From an uncultured Sterolibacterium sp. (GTDB taxonomy: Bacteria; Pseudomonadota; Gammaproteobacteria; Burkholderiales; Rhodocyclaceae), in the NCBI GenBank assembly GCA_903832735.1, contig CAILCO010000083.1, positions 1-55,715 of the forward strand: DNA of 55,715 nucleotides. Reading direction: 5' to 3'. Below the pieces are notes generated by a model. That model saw only the letters and a program-made list of their open reading frames with translations. It was not told where the DNA came from and did no database searches. The position numbers and the translations under genes are program-made. The first letter of the stretch is position 1; the number at the start of each line of letters is the position of its first letter. Below, in pieces: positions 9,213-16,308 of the stretch.

Positions 9213-10511
9213 TCAATCGGCCAGGTCGGTGCTGCCCACATACTTGGCCCGAGGCCTGATCAAGAGTCCGGTGAGGCGCTGTTCCATGACGTGCGCCACC
9301 CAACCCGCAGTGCGTCCGAAGGTGTAGATCCCTGCGGCGCTTCCCGCCGGCAGTTCGAGTGCGATTCGCAGCACCACGATGGCTACGTTGATCCGCGGAT
9401 AGACGTGCAAGCGGCTCGCGGCCTCATCGAGAAAGTCATAGATTTCATCCAGCTTCCGGGTCGGCGGCACGGTTTCCCTGATGATACGCAGCAGGCAATG
9501 CGCCCGTGGATCGCCTTTCGGATAGAGCGGATGGCTGAAGCCCGACAAGGCCTGGGCAGATGTTTCCAGTGCGATCATTTGTTGCAGCAGTTCCGCCTTC
9601 GTCGCGGCGCCGCCAAACAACTCTTCCAGCCGGTCGCATGCTCGCGCCGTGAGATCCCCCGAATGGGTGCAGATCGCCGCGACGATGCACGAATGCAGAT
9701 CGGCTTCGCTGGAAGCGGCAATCCGTGCGGCGAAAGCGGCCGGATTCAGTTCGTGGTCAGCGGACAGCGTCAATGCGGCATTGACCAGACGTAGCCGCTG
9801 CGGCGCGGGATCCAGGCCGAGGCCGCGCAGCAGCGCCTCGGCGATGCTCTCATCCTGGGCGACCGGGCGATAGGCGCGTTTGCCGGACAAGAAACCGAAG
9901 CAACCTGCCGTTGCCTGGATCAGCTGCCGGGCATTGGATACCAGCGTTTCGCCCTGCTTGATGCGCTCGACCAGGCTGCCTCTGCTCATCCCGAGGGCCA
10001 AGGCGGTCATCGAAAACATGTCGTGGATGTTGCCATGCGCCGCAAGGCTGCTCAAGGAGTTGGCCATTTGCAGAAATTCGGCCGGCAACGGATCGAGTTT
10101 CCAGATCACCGGCTCGTCGAGCCAGATGCCGGACCAGAGCAGTTCGGCGATGGCTTCAAACGGTACGCCGCTGATCGCCAGATCGTTCGCCGAGCGGTTG
10201 CGATAGCGCTGCCCGGCCGCGGTGATTTCGGTGATCGCGGTGGCAATGACCGGCTTTCCGCCGTACTGCATCGCGCCGGCGGCGACCACGCCTTCCTTGC
10301 GCCGTGCGTCGCTGCGGGCGCGGATCTTCTCGATGTCTTCGCGGAAATACAGGCTTTGTTTCTGATTCCCTTCAGGTTGGGTCAGTCTGCGAATCCAGCC
10401 TCTGCTGACGTAGGTGTACAGCGTCTCCGCTTTGATGCCGAGCAACGCTGTTGCCTCGGCGCGGGTCAGGCAATCCGTGTCGGCGCTGCGCTCTGAATGC
10501 GGCGGCTGCAT
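9213..10511 (-). CDS. HTH domain fused to a citrate-synthase-like domain, probably non-catalytic
   Basis: A 432-residue protein. Residues about 12-65 form a MerR/excisionase-type helix-turn-helix (LTRAEATALLGIKAETLYTYVSRG). The rest is a citrate-synthase fold (AITEIT, SADHELNPAAFAARIAAS, ALSGFSHPLYPKGDPRA, FGRTAGWVAHVMEQRL). Of the three catalytic residues known in pig citrate synthase, the His of the GFSHPLY loop is kept. The GPLHGG loop is replaced by SGDLTARA, so its His becomes Thr, and the NvDfa Asp is Asn in YPRINVAI. It may therefore be a regulator that senses an acyl-CoA or oxoacid. A true synthase cannot be excluded from sequence. It lies in the ubiD-led minus-strand operon, with the start placed at the ATG after a TTG. 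Confidence 0.78.
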   Translation of the reverse strand: MQPPHSERSADTDCLTRAEATALLGIKAETLYTYVSRGWIRRLTQPEGNQKQSLYFREDIEKIRARSDARRKEGVVAAGAMQYGGKPVIATAITEITAAGQRYRNRSANDLAISGVPFEAIAELLWSGIWLDEPVIWKLDPLPAEFLQMANSLSSLAAHGNIHDMFSMTALALGMSRGSLVERIKQGETLVSNARQLIQATAGCFGFLSGKRAYRPVAQDESIAEALLRGLGLDPAPQRLRLVNAALTLSADHELNPAAFAARIAASSEADLHSCIVAAICTHSGDLTARACDRLEELFGGAATKAELLQQMIALETSAQALSGFSHPLYPKGDPRAHCLLRIIRETVPPTRKLDEIYDFLDEAASRLHVYPRINVAIVVLRIALELPAGSAAGIYTFGRTAGWVAHVMEQRLTGLLIRPRAKYVGSTDLAD

Positions 10512-10579
10512 CAAGGATGAACGCGGCGGGATGAGCGAACTGATGACAGCCAGTGTCGATCATCCCGGAGCCGCGCGGC

Positions 10580-12112
10580 CTATTTCAGCAGGTAGCCGAA
10601 TTTCTCCAGGGCACGGCGCGTCACTTCCGGACTCGGCGTGTTGACCTTCGGGAACTTGTCGCGCCAGGCGAAGGGACGGCAGGCGTCGATGATCGCGCGG
10701 GAGTTGGTGTTGTCGCCGCGTTCTTTCTGTTCCGGCGAAATGCGCGGGTCGAGCGGCGTGCTCCAGGTGCCGGTGATGATGTCGATCGAGGTCGCCGGAT
10801 CGGAGCGGGTGAGCATCGCCCACATCAGATCCTCGAGGTTGGAGACGTCGATGTCGTCGTCGACCACGATCACGTACTTGCCGGCGTAGGCGCCGGCGTG
10901 GCACATCGCCGCGACGTGGCCGGCCTGCTTGGAGTGGCCGCCGTAGCGCTGCTTGATGGAGACGCCGAGGAGCATGCGTGAGCCGCCGACCTCATGCGCC
11001 CAGACTGCGGTCACGTCGGGCACGCCGGCTGCCGAGATGTTCTTGCGGATCAGCGCCGAGCGGGTGACGGCGCGATAGCGCGCCTGCTCTTCGGGCGGGC
11101 GCTGCGGTGGGCAGCCGATCATGATCGGGTCGTTGCGATGGTAGATGGCCTGGATGTCGAGTACCGGCTCCTCGCGGATGTCGCTGCCGTAGTAGCCGGT
11201 CCATTCGCCAAACGGACCTTCCAACTTGCGTTTGCCCGGCTGCACGAAGCCCTCGATGACCATCTCGGCGTTGGCCGGAATCGGCAGACCAGTGACCGGG
11301 CCCTTGATCACCTTGACCGCCTTGCCGCGCAGGCCACCGGCGATATCCAGCTCGCACACGCCGTAGGGCATTTCGCTGCAGGCTACCAGGAACTGCAGCG
11401 GATCGCCGCCGATGACGATTGCCACCGGCATCGGCTCGTTGCGTGCCTGGTACTTGTCGCGATGGATGCGCCCGTGCTTGCCCGGGGACATGTAGAAGCC
11501 CAGCGTGTTCTTGTCGTGGATCATGACGCGGTAGGTGCCGACGTTGATCCAGTTCTCTTCGGGATCGCGGGTGATGTTGTAGCTGCCGGTGCCGATGTAG
11601 CGCCCGCCGTCAGCTTCGTGCCAGAGCGGGACGGGGAATTTGGTGACGTCGATGGCGTCGCCGGTGAGCACGTTCTGCATCACCGGGCCAGTCTCGACGA
11701 ACTCATGGGGGATGGTCTTCAACTCGCGCATGTAGTGTTCGAGGAAGGCCTCGGAGAGCTCGAGCTTGTTGAATTCGATAGGAAAGCCCAGGGTGAAGTT
11801 CTTGCGCTTGCCGCCGAAGAAATTGGTCAGGATGCGCGAGCCCTTCTCGGTGCCGGGGACGTCTTCGAAGATCACGCAAGGCGCGTTCTCGTCGTGCTGG
11901 ACGAGTTCGGTGGCCATGCCGATGTCTTCCTGCCAGGTGGCGCCCTTGACGTGCCTGATCTCGCCCAGCTTCTCGGCTTCCGCAATCCATTCGCGCAGGT
12001 CTTCGTAGGGGATCTTGAAGCCCCGCGCCTCGCGCTGGCTCTTGGTTTCCTCGCCGGTCGCCGATCCCATCGGACTGCCCATCGCATCTGTGCTCTGCTC
12101 ACTCGCGCTCAT
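10580..12112 (-). CDS. UbiD-family prenyl-FMN-dependent decarboxylase
   Basis: A 510-residue UbiD homologue, starting at ATG 12112 behind a good ribosome site (AGGGAGAG); the frame runs further upstream but without one. UbiD enzymes use prenylated FMN and a divalent metal to (de)carboxylate aromatic or unsaturated acids. Visible: the metal and flavin site segments GRYIGTGSYNIT, GTYRVMIHDK and SPGKHGRIHRDKY, and the catalytic pair in EGPFGEWTGYY, both Glu present. It closely resembles the UbiD at 18763-20244, far more than the one at 14723-16279. It is the first gene of the minus-strand operon, with a TTCCA-N5-TGGAA palindrome 39 bases upstream. The substrate is unknown. Confidence 0.9.
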   Translation of the reverse strand: MSASEQSTDAMGSPMGSATGEETKSQREARGFKIPYEDLREWIAEAEKLGEIRHVKGATWQEDIGMATELVQHDENAPCVIFEDVPGTEKGSRILTNFFGGKRKNFTLGFPIEFNKLELSEAFLEHYMRELKTIPHEFVETGPVMQNVLTGDAIDVTKFPVPLWHEADGGRYIGTGSYNITRDPEENWINVGTYRVMIHDKNTLGFYMSPGKHGRIHRDKYQARNEPMPVAIVIGGDPLQFLVACSEMPYGVCELDIAGGLRGKAVKVIKGPVTGLPIPANAEMVIEGFVQPGKRKLEGPFGEWTGYYGSDIREEPVLDIQAIYHRNDPIMIGCPPQRPPEEQARYRAVTRSALIRKNISAAGVPDVTAVWAHEVGGSRMLLGVSIKQRYGGHSKQAGHVAAMCHAGAYAGKYVIVVDDDIDVSNLEDLMWAMLTRSDPATSIDIITGTWSTPLDPRISPEQKERGDNTNSRAIIDACRPFAWRDKFPKVNTPSPEVTRRALEKFGYLLK

Positions 12113-12150
12113 CTTCACTCTCCCTGTCGTCGCCGGTCTGGCCATGGTAT

Positions 12151-12165
12151 TTCCACGGCGTGGAA
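12151..12165. promoter_or_regulatory. Putative IclR-type operator, site 1
   Basis: The palindrome TTCCACGGCGTGGAA has perfect six-base arms around a three-base centre, 39 bases upstream of the minus-strand ubiD start. It shares the TTCCA-N5-TGGAA frame with the sites at 13890 and 14021. Confidence 0.55.
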
Positions 12166-12227
12166 TGCTAGCATCGAACATCATCTGCCGTCATGGCAGG
12201 CCGGCACAAATGCATCCACGATATGGA

Positions 12228-12289
12228 CTAGAGCTCGTCGTTGCCCAAGGGGCAACCCAGGGCTCTGGTGCCAGCGAAGCAGGTGCTAG
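12228..12289. repeat. 62-bp structured dispersed repeat, copy 1
   Basis: A 62-base element starting and ending with CTAG, matching the element at 47421-47482 in 54 of 62 positions. It folds into an outer stem (GAGCTC with GGGCTC), an inner stem (GTTGCCC with GGGCAAC) and a second, weaker hairpin around CCAGCGAAGCAGG. It lies between iclR and ubiD, both read on the minus strand. Confidence 0.75.
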
Positions 12290-12370
12290 GACGCTTGCCC
12301 TGGGGACTCCAGCGCTAGCGCGCGGGTACCGGCGGGCAGTCCAGTTCGACAGCCGGGAGTCAGATGCGAT

Positions 12371-12405
12371 CATCCCTAGGCCGGACTTGGCCCGGCCTAG
12401 GGATG
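12371..12405 (-). terminator. Hairpin at the 3' end of iclR
   Basis: Perfect 14-base arms (12371-12384 and 12392-12405) around a seven-base loop, with the iclR stop codon inside the right arm. No T-run follows on the minus strand. It is probably a terminator or mRNA 3' stabiliser separating iclR from the ubiD operon. Confidence 0.55.
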
Positions 12406-13182
12406 CGCCGTTTCCTCGATATACGGTTCGAGCTTCTCCAGCTCCGTGCGGATCATCGCGGCGAGTTCCTTTTGCCGCTCCCGGGTCATCCGGCTGGAGA
12501 TCGCGCCGATGCTGATGGCCAGCACCGGTTCTTCTGAACGGGAACGGATCGGCAGGCCGACCGAGGTGCTGCCCGGGGTGACCTGGGCGTCATTGAGCGC
12601 AAAGCCCAGGTCGCGGCAGCGCTTCAGCAGCTTCAGCACCAACGGTACCGTCAGGTTGTTATAGGCGGACAGGCGCAAGGCGTTCGCCGAGACGATTTCC
12701 TGCTGCGTCTGCTCGGGCAGCTTCATCAACAGCGCCAGGCCACCGGCGCCCACGCCCAGCGGCCGGCGCGTGCCGACGTCGAGGGTGAAAGTCTTGATAG
12801 GGAAGGCGCCTTCGACGCGGTCGATGCAGACCGAATCGGCGCCGCTCCGGATAGACAGGAAAACGGTGTCGCCGGATTTCTCGGCGAGCCGCGTCAGCGA
12901 CGGGCGGCAGATGTCGCGCAGGTTGAAGCTGGAAGAGGCGGCCAGGCCCAGTTCAAAGATCAGGTGGCCGAGAAAGTAGCGCCGCGTCTCGGCATTCTGT
13001 CTGACCAGGCCCTCGGCCATCAGACACTTCAGGATGCGATGCGCGGTCGGGCGCTCCAGCTTGGCCTGCTTCGAGATGTCCACCAGGCGCAAGCCGACAC
13101 TGTTGCGCGAGGCGATGATGCGCAGTACATGGGCGGCCCGCTCGATGCTCTGGGTGCCGGCGCCGGGTTTGATCTTGTCCAT
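12397..13182 (-). CDS. IclR-family transcriptional regulator
   Basis: This 261-residue protein has an N-terminal winged HTH (QSIERAAHVLRIIAS, LVDISKQAKLERPTAHRILKCLMAEGLV, about 10-75). A C-terminal IclR effector domain follows (GDTVFLSIRSGADSVCIDRVEG, RRPLGVGAGGLALLM, GLPIRS). IclR proteins bind palindromic operators as dimers or tetramers and respond to aromatic or short-chain acids. It is divergent from idi–ubiX–ubiD; an imperfect TTCCA-type palindrome lies 21 bases before its start and four similar sites lie in front of the neighbouring operons. It is the natural candidate regulator of both catabolic operons and of itself. Confidence 0.9.
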   Translation of the reverse strand: MDKIKPGAGTQSIERAAHVLRIIASRNSVGLRLVDISKQAKLERPTAHRILKCLMAEGLVRQNAETRRYFLGHLIFELGLAASSSFNLRDICRPSLTRLAEKSGDTVFLSIRSGADSVCIDRVEGAFPIKTFTLDVGTRRPLGVGAGGLALLMKLPEQTQQEIVSANALRLSAYNNLTVPLVLKLLKRCRDLGFALNDAQVTPGSTSVGLPIRSRSEEPVLAISIGAISSRMTRERQKELAAMIRTELEKLEPYIEETAHP

Positions 13183-13202
13183 GGGGCTGGTTTCTCTTAA
13201 GT

Positions 13203-13217
13203 GTCCACTATGTGAAA
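13203..13217. promoter_or_regulatory. Putative IclR-type operator, site 2 (iclR upstream, imperfect)
   Basis: GTCCACTATGTGAAA matches the perfect site at 14021 in 10 of 15 positions and keeps the same spacing. It is placed to give autoregulation of iclR. Confidence 0.4.
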
Positions 13218-13323
13218 TTTAAATGCTGGTGATTTTGTTGTCAAGGCCCGGCTGAGTTGTTAGACTTCGCTCCATCAGTGGGCAGCAATGGAAATTCGGT
13301 AAGCGGTTGTGGCCCATCTTACA

Positions 13324-13338
13324 GTCCATATATTGGAC
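13324..13338. promoter_or_regulatory. Putative IclR-type operator, site 3 (idi upstream)
   Basis: GTCCATATATTGGAC has perfect GTCCA/TGGAC arms with a five-base centre, 27 bases before the idi ATG. It fits the TCCA-N5-TGGA frame of the other sites. Confidence 0.5.
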
Positions 13339-13365
13339 AGTCAATCGCGGCGCACGGGGTGCAGC

Positions 13366-13899
13366 ATGGAAGAACAGGTGGTGCTGGTGGATGAGGCGGA
13401 CCGAGCGATCGGCGTCGAAGGCAAGATGGCCGTGCATCGCAGCGGCAAACTGCACCGTGCGCTATCGGTCTTCGTTTTTGACGCCGGCGGCCGCTTGCTC
13501 CTGCAGCAGCGGGCCTCGGCCAAGTACCACTCAGGCGGACTCTGGAGCAATACCTGCTGCAGCCATCCGCGGCCTGAAGAGGACAGCCTGGGCGCCGCCA
13601 AACGGCGCCTGTGGGAGGAGATGGGCGTCGCCTGCGAACTCTCCAAGGCATTCGAATTCACTTACCGGGCGAAGCTCGACAACCAACTGGTCGAGCACGA
13701 GTACGACCATGTCTATTTCGGGCGCTATGACGGGCTTCCGGTGCTGAACCGCGATGAGGCCGACGACTGGCGCTGGGTGGAGATGAGCCAGTTGAGCGCC
13801 GATGTGGAGCGGAATCCGGGCGCTTACAGCTATTGGCTGGCAGCGTGCCTCGGCCGGGTCGTCGCGCATCGGAAGGCGCCGGCCTATGGTTCCATATGA
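13366..13899 (+). CDS. idi: Isopentenyl-diphosphate Delta-isomerase, type 1
   Basis: This Nudix-fold enzyme of 177 residues interconverts isopentenyl and dimethylallyl diphosphate. The start at ATG 13366 gives the usual Idi N-terminus (VVLVDEADRAIG) and has a GGGGTG site; an upstream in-frame ATG would add an unrelated 19 residues. Key features: HRSGKLHRALSVFVFD, the catalytic Cys in SNTCCSHP, the Nudix-like RRLWEEMG, and the catalytic acidic segment EHEYDHVYFG. Bacteria with the MEP pathway make both isomers and do not need Idi, so its presence directly before ubiX is telling: UbiX needs a dimethylallyl donor. It is probably co-regulated with ubiX–ubiD through the palindromes at 13324 and 13890. 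Confidence 0.93.
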   Translation: MEEQVVLVDEADRAIGVEGKMAVHRSGKLHRALSVFVFDAGGRLLLQQRASAKYHSGGLWSNTCCSHPRPEEDSLGAAKRRLWEEMGVACELSKAFEFTYRAKLDNQLVEHEYDHVYFGRYDGLPVLNRDEADDWRWVEMSQLSADVERNPGAYSYWLAACLGRVVAHRKAPAYGSI

Positions 13900-13904
13900 T
13901 GGAA
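13890..13904. promoter_or_regulatory. Putative IclR-type operator, site 4 (over the idi stop codon)
   Basis: TTCCATATGATGGAA lies within a 17-base palindrome (13889-13905) with perfect seven-base arms GTTCCAT/ATGGAAC. It covers the last codons and stop of idi and lies about 180 bases before ubiX. Confidence 0.55.
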
Positions 13905-14020
13905 CAATTGTTGTGTCCTACGTATTGTCTGTTGCCGGATAGCTTGCTAAAGTTCGCAACGGTTTGGGGCTACTGGCTGGATTTGTCGGAATTTCGCAGC
14001 AACACTGGTCTTGAGTAGGC

Positions 14021-14035
14021 TTCCATAATATGGAA
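14021..14035. promoter_or_regulatory. Putative IclR-type operator, site 5 (ubiX upstream)
   Basis: TTCCATAATATGGAA is a perfect palindrome (seven-base arms, one-base centre) 48 bases before the ubiX ATG. It is the best copy of the family, and its AT-rich centre could overlap a promoter -10 region. Confidence 0.6.
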
Positions 14036-14083
14036 TTAACAGGAAGCGCGAGCAAGCCCGGTGAATCGATCGAGGAGGGGAAA

Positions 14084-14665
14084 ATGAAACGGCTGATAGT
14101 CGGTATCACCGGCGCTACGGGTGCCATCTTTGGCGTCCGCCTGCTCGAGGCGTTGCAGGGCACCGAAGTCGAGACCCATCTGATCCTCAGCAAGTGGGCG
14201 ATCCAGACCATAGAACACGAAACCAGCTATACCGCGAAACAGGTCCGGGCCATGGCCTCGGTGGATCATGTCGAGGGCAATATGGGCGCGTCGGTATCTT
14301 CCGGCTCCTTCGTCACCGAAGGCATGGTCATCGCGCCCTGCTCGATGCGCAGCCTGGCGGCGATCGCCCATGGCAACGGCGATCACCTGGTGCACCGCGC
14401 CGCCGACGTGATCCTCAAGGAACGGCGCCGCCTGGTGCTGCTGGCGCGGGAAATGCCGCTCTCCGACATTCACCTGGAGAACATGCTCAAGCTGTCGCGG
14501 ATGGGCGTGACGATCATGCCGCCGATGCCAGCCTTCTACAACCATCCTGAATCGATCGACGACCTGGTTGATCATATCGTCGCCCGGGTTCTCGACCAAT
14601 TCGGCATCTCGGCCGATTTCGCGCGTCGCTGGGACGGCAAGATGCGCAAGAAGAAGTCCGATTAA
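14084..14665 (+). CDS. ubiX: UbiX-family flavin prenyltransferase
   Basis: A 193-residue flavoprotein that attaches a dimethylallyl group to FMN, making the prenyl-FMN cofactor of UbiD enzymes. The start at 14084 follows a strong AGGAGG site; an earlier in-frame ATG lies over the operator and is rejected. Visible: the nucleotide loop VGITGATGAIFGVRLLEAL, ASVSSGSFVTEGMVIAPCSMRSLAAIAHG, and the C-terminal VILKERRRLVLLAREMPLSDIHLENMLKL with MPPMPAFYNHP. It lies 57 bases before a ubiD gene and downstream of idi, so cofactor synthesis and use are encoded together. It may serve all three UbiDs in the window; whether it also serves ubiquinone synthesis cannot be told. Confidence 0.93.
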   Translation: MKRLIVGITGATGAIFGVRLLEALQGTEVETHLILSKWAIQTIEHETSYTAKQVRAMASVDHVEGNMGASVSSGSFVTEGMVIAPCSMRSLAAIAHGNGDHLVHRAADVILKERRRLVLLAREMPLSDIHLENMLKLSRMGVTIMPPMPAFYNHPESIDDLVDHIVARVLDQFGISADFARRWDGKMRKKKSD

Positions 14666-14722
14666 TTGCCGCTGCATTCCAATATCACCCTACATTTAAC
14701 CGAAGACAACGGAGGAAATACA

Positions 14723-16279
14723 ATGAGCGATACTTCTAAGAAAGATGTCACCAGCCTGCGCACGACGCTGGACTGGTTCCGCACCAAGGGCTATCTGGTC
14801 GAAACCAACAAGGAGGTCAATCCGGACCTCGAAATCACCGGCCTGCAGAAGATTTTCGACGGCAGCCTGCCGATGCTCTTCAACAACGTCAAGGGCATGC
14901 CGCACGCTCGCGCCATCACCAACCTGTTCGGCGACATCCGCGTCATCGAGGACATGTTCGACTGGAAGGATTCGCTCGACCGCGTCAAGAAGGTGGCGCG
15001 CGCCATCGACCATCCGCTGAAGTCGGTAATCATCGACCAGAAGGATGCACCGGTCCAGGAAGAAGTCATCACCGAAAACATCGATGTCAACAAGTGGCTG
15101 ACCGCGATCCGCCACACCCCGCTGGAAACCGAGATGACCATCGGCTCGGGCATTTCCTGCGTCATCGGCGACTACTTCGACGGCGGCAGCCATATCGGCT
15201 ACAACCGCATGAACTTCCGCTGGGGCGACACCGGCACGTTCCAGATCTCCCCGGGCTCGCACATGTGGCAGGTGATGACCGAGCACTACAAGGATGACCA
15301 GCCGATTCCTCTGACCATGTGCTTCGGCGTTCCCCCGGCCTGCACCTACGTCGCCGGCTCCGGCTTCGACTACGCGATTCTGCCCAAGGGCTGCGACGAG
15401 GTCGGCATTGCCGGCGCGATCCAGGGCTCGCCGATTCGCCTGGTCAAGTGCCGCACCATCGACGCCTACACCCTGGCCGATGCCGAATACGTTCTCGAAG
15501 GCTACCTGCATCCGCGCGACAAGCGCTACGAGACCGCCGAGTCCGAGGCCGCCGACGTCCAGGGCCGCTTCCACTTCCACCCGGAGTGGGCCGGCTACAT
15601 GGGCAAGGCCTACAAGGCGCCGACCTTCCACGTCACCGCGATCACGATGCGCAAGAAGGAAAGCAAGCCGATCATCTTCCCGCTCGGCGTGCATACCTCG
15701 GACGATGCCAACATCGACACCTCGGTCCGCGAGTCGGCGATCTACGCCCTGTGCGAGCGCCTCCAGCCGGGCATCGTGCAGAACGTGCACATCCCCTACT
15801 GCATGACCGACTGGGGCGGCTGCATCATCCAGGTGAAGAAGCGCAACCAGATCGAAGAGGGCTGGCAGCGCAATTTCCTCGGCGCGATCCTGTCCTGCTC
15901 GCAGGGCATGCGCCTGGCCATCGCGGTCAGCGAGGACGTCGATATCTACTCGATGGACGACATCATGTGGTGCCTGACGACGCGCGTGAATCCGCACACC
16001 GACATTCTCAATCCGATCCCCGGCGGCCGCGGCCAGACCTTCATGCCGGCCGAGCGCATGACCTCGGGCGACAAGCAATGGACTGCTTCGAACACCCACT
16101 TCGAGGGCGGCATGGGTATCGACGCAACGGTGCCTTTCGGCTACGAGAACGACTTCCACCGTCCGGTCTATGGCGTGGATCTGGTCAAGCCGGAAAACTT
16201 CTTCGAAGAGAAGGACATCGAGAAGATGAAGGCGCGCATGGCCGGTTGGGTGCTGTCCCTGGCCCGTACCGGACGCTAG
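14723..16279 (+). CDS. UbiD-family decarboxylase, divergent active site (phthaloyl-CoA decarboxylase candidate)
   Basis: A 518-residue UbiD homologue, starting at ATG 14723 behind GGAGG. Fold markers: FNNVKGMPHARAITNLFGD, GYNRMNFRW, ISPGSHMW, VLEGYLHP, and EWAGYMGKAYKAP. Where the other two UbiDs have EGPFGEWTGYY, this one reads GRFHFHPEWAGYM: the second Glu is kept but the first is lost. It sits between ubiX and a class III CoA-transferase, an order like that of anaerobic phthalate clusters, where a UbiD-type enzyme decarboxylates phthaloyl-CoA to benzoyl-CoA. That assignment is inferred from context. A phenylphosphate-carboxylase-like or other aryl decarboxylase is the alternative. Confidence 0.85.
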   Translation: MSDTSKKDVTSLRTTLDWFRTKGYLVETNKEVNPDLEITGLQKIFDGSLPMLFNNVKGMPHARAITNLFGDIRVIEDMFDWKDSLDRVKKVARAIDHPLKSVIIDQKDAPVQEEVITENIDVNKWLTAIRHTPLETEMTIGSGISCVIGDYFDGGSHIGYNRMNFRWGDTGTFQISPGSHMWQVMTEHYKDDQPIPLTMCFGVPPACTYVAGSGFDYAILPKGCDEVGIAGAIQGSPIRLVKCRTIDAYTLADAEYVLEGYLHPRDKRYETAESEAADVQGRFHFHPEWAGYMGKAYKAPTFHVTAITMRKKESKPIIFPLGVHTSDDANIDTSVRESAIYALCERLQPGIVQNVHIPYCMTDWGGCIIQVKKRNQIEEGWQRNFLGAILSCSQGMRLAIAVSEDVDIYSMDDIMWCLTTRVNPHTDILNPIPGGRGQTFMPAERMTSGDKQWTASNTHFEGGMGIDATVPFGYENDFHRPVYGVDLVKPENFFEEKDIEKMKARMAGWVLSLARTGR

Positions 16280-16308
16280 GCGGGTTCGGCGAAGAGAAGG
16301 GGCGGGCG

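Noticed and set aside
14696-16159. Long open frame of 487 codons on the minus strand
   Set aside because: It is antisense to a clear UbiD gene, reads as Asp/Val/Ala/Arg-rich without any family pattern, and is a by-product of GC-rich codon use.
15319-16308. 330-codon upstream extension of the CoA-transferase frame
   Set aside because: The extension is out-of-frame UbiD sequence (Arg-rich); the CaiB start pattern begins at ATG 16309 with a ribosome site.
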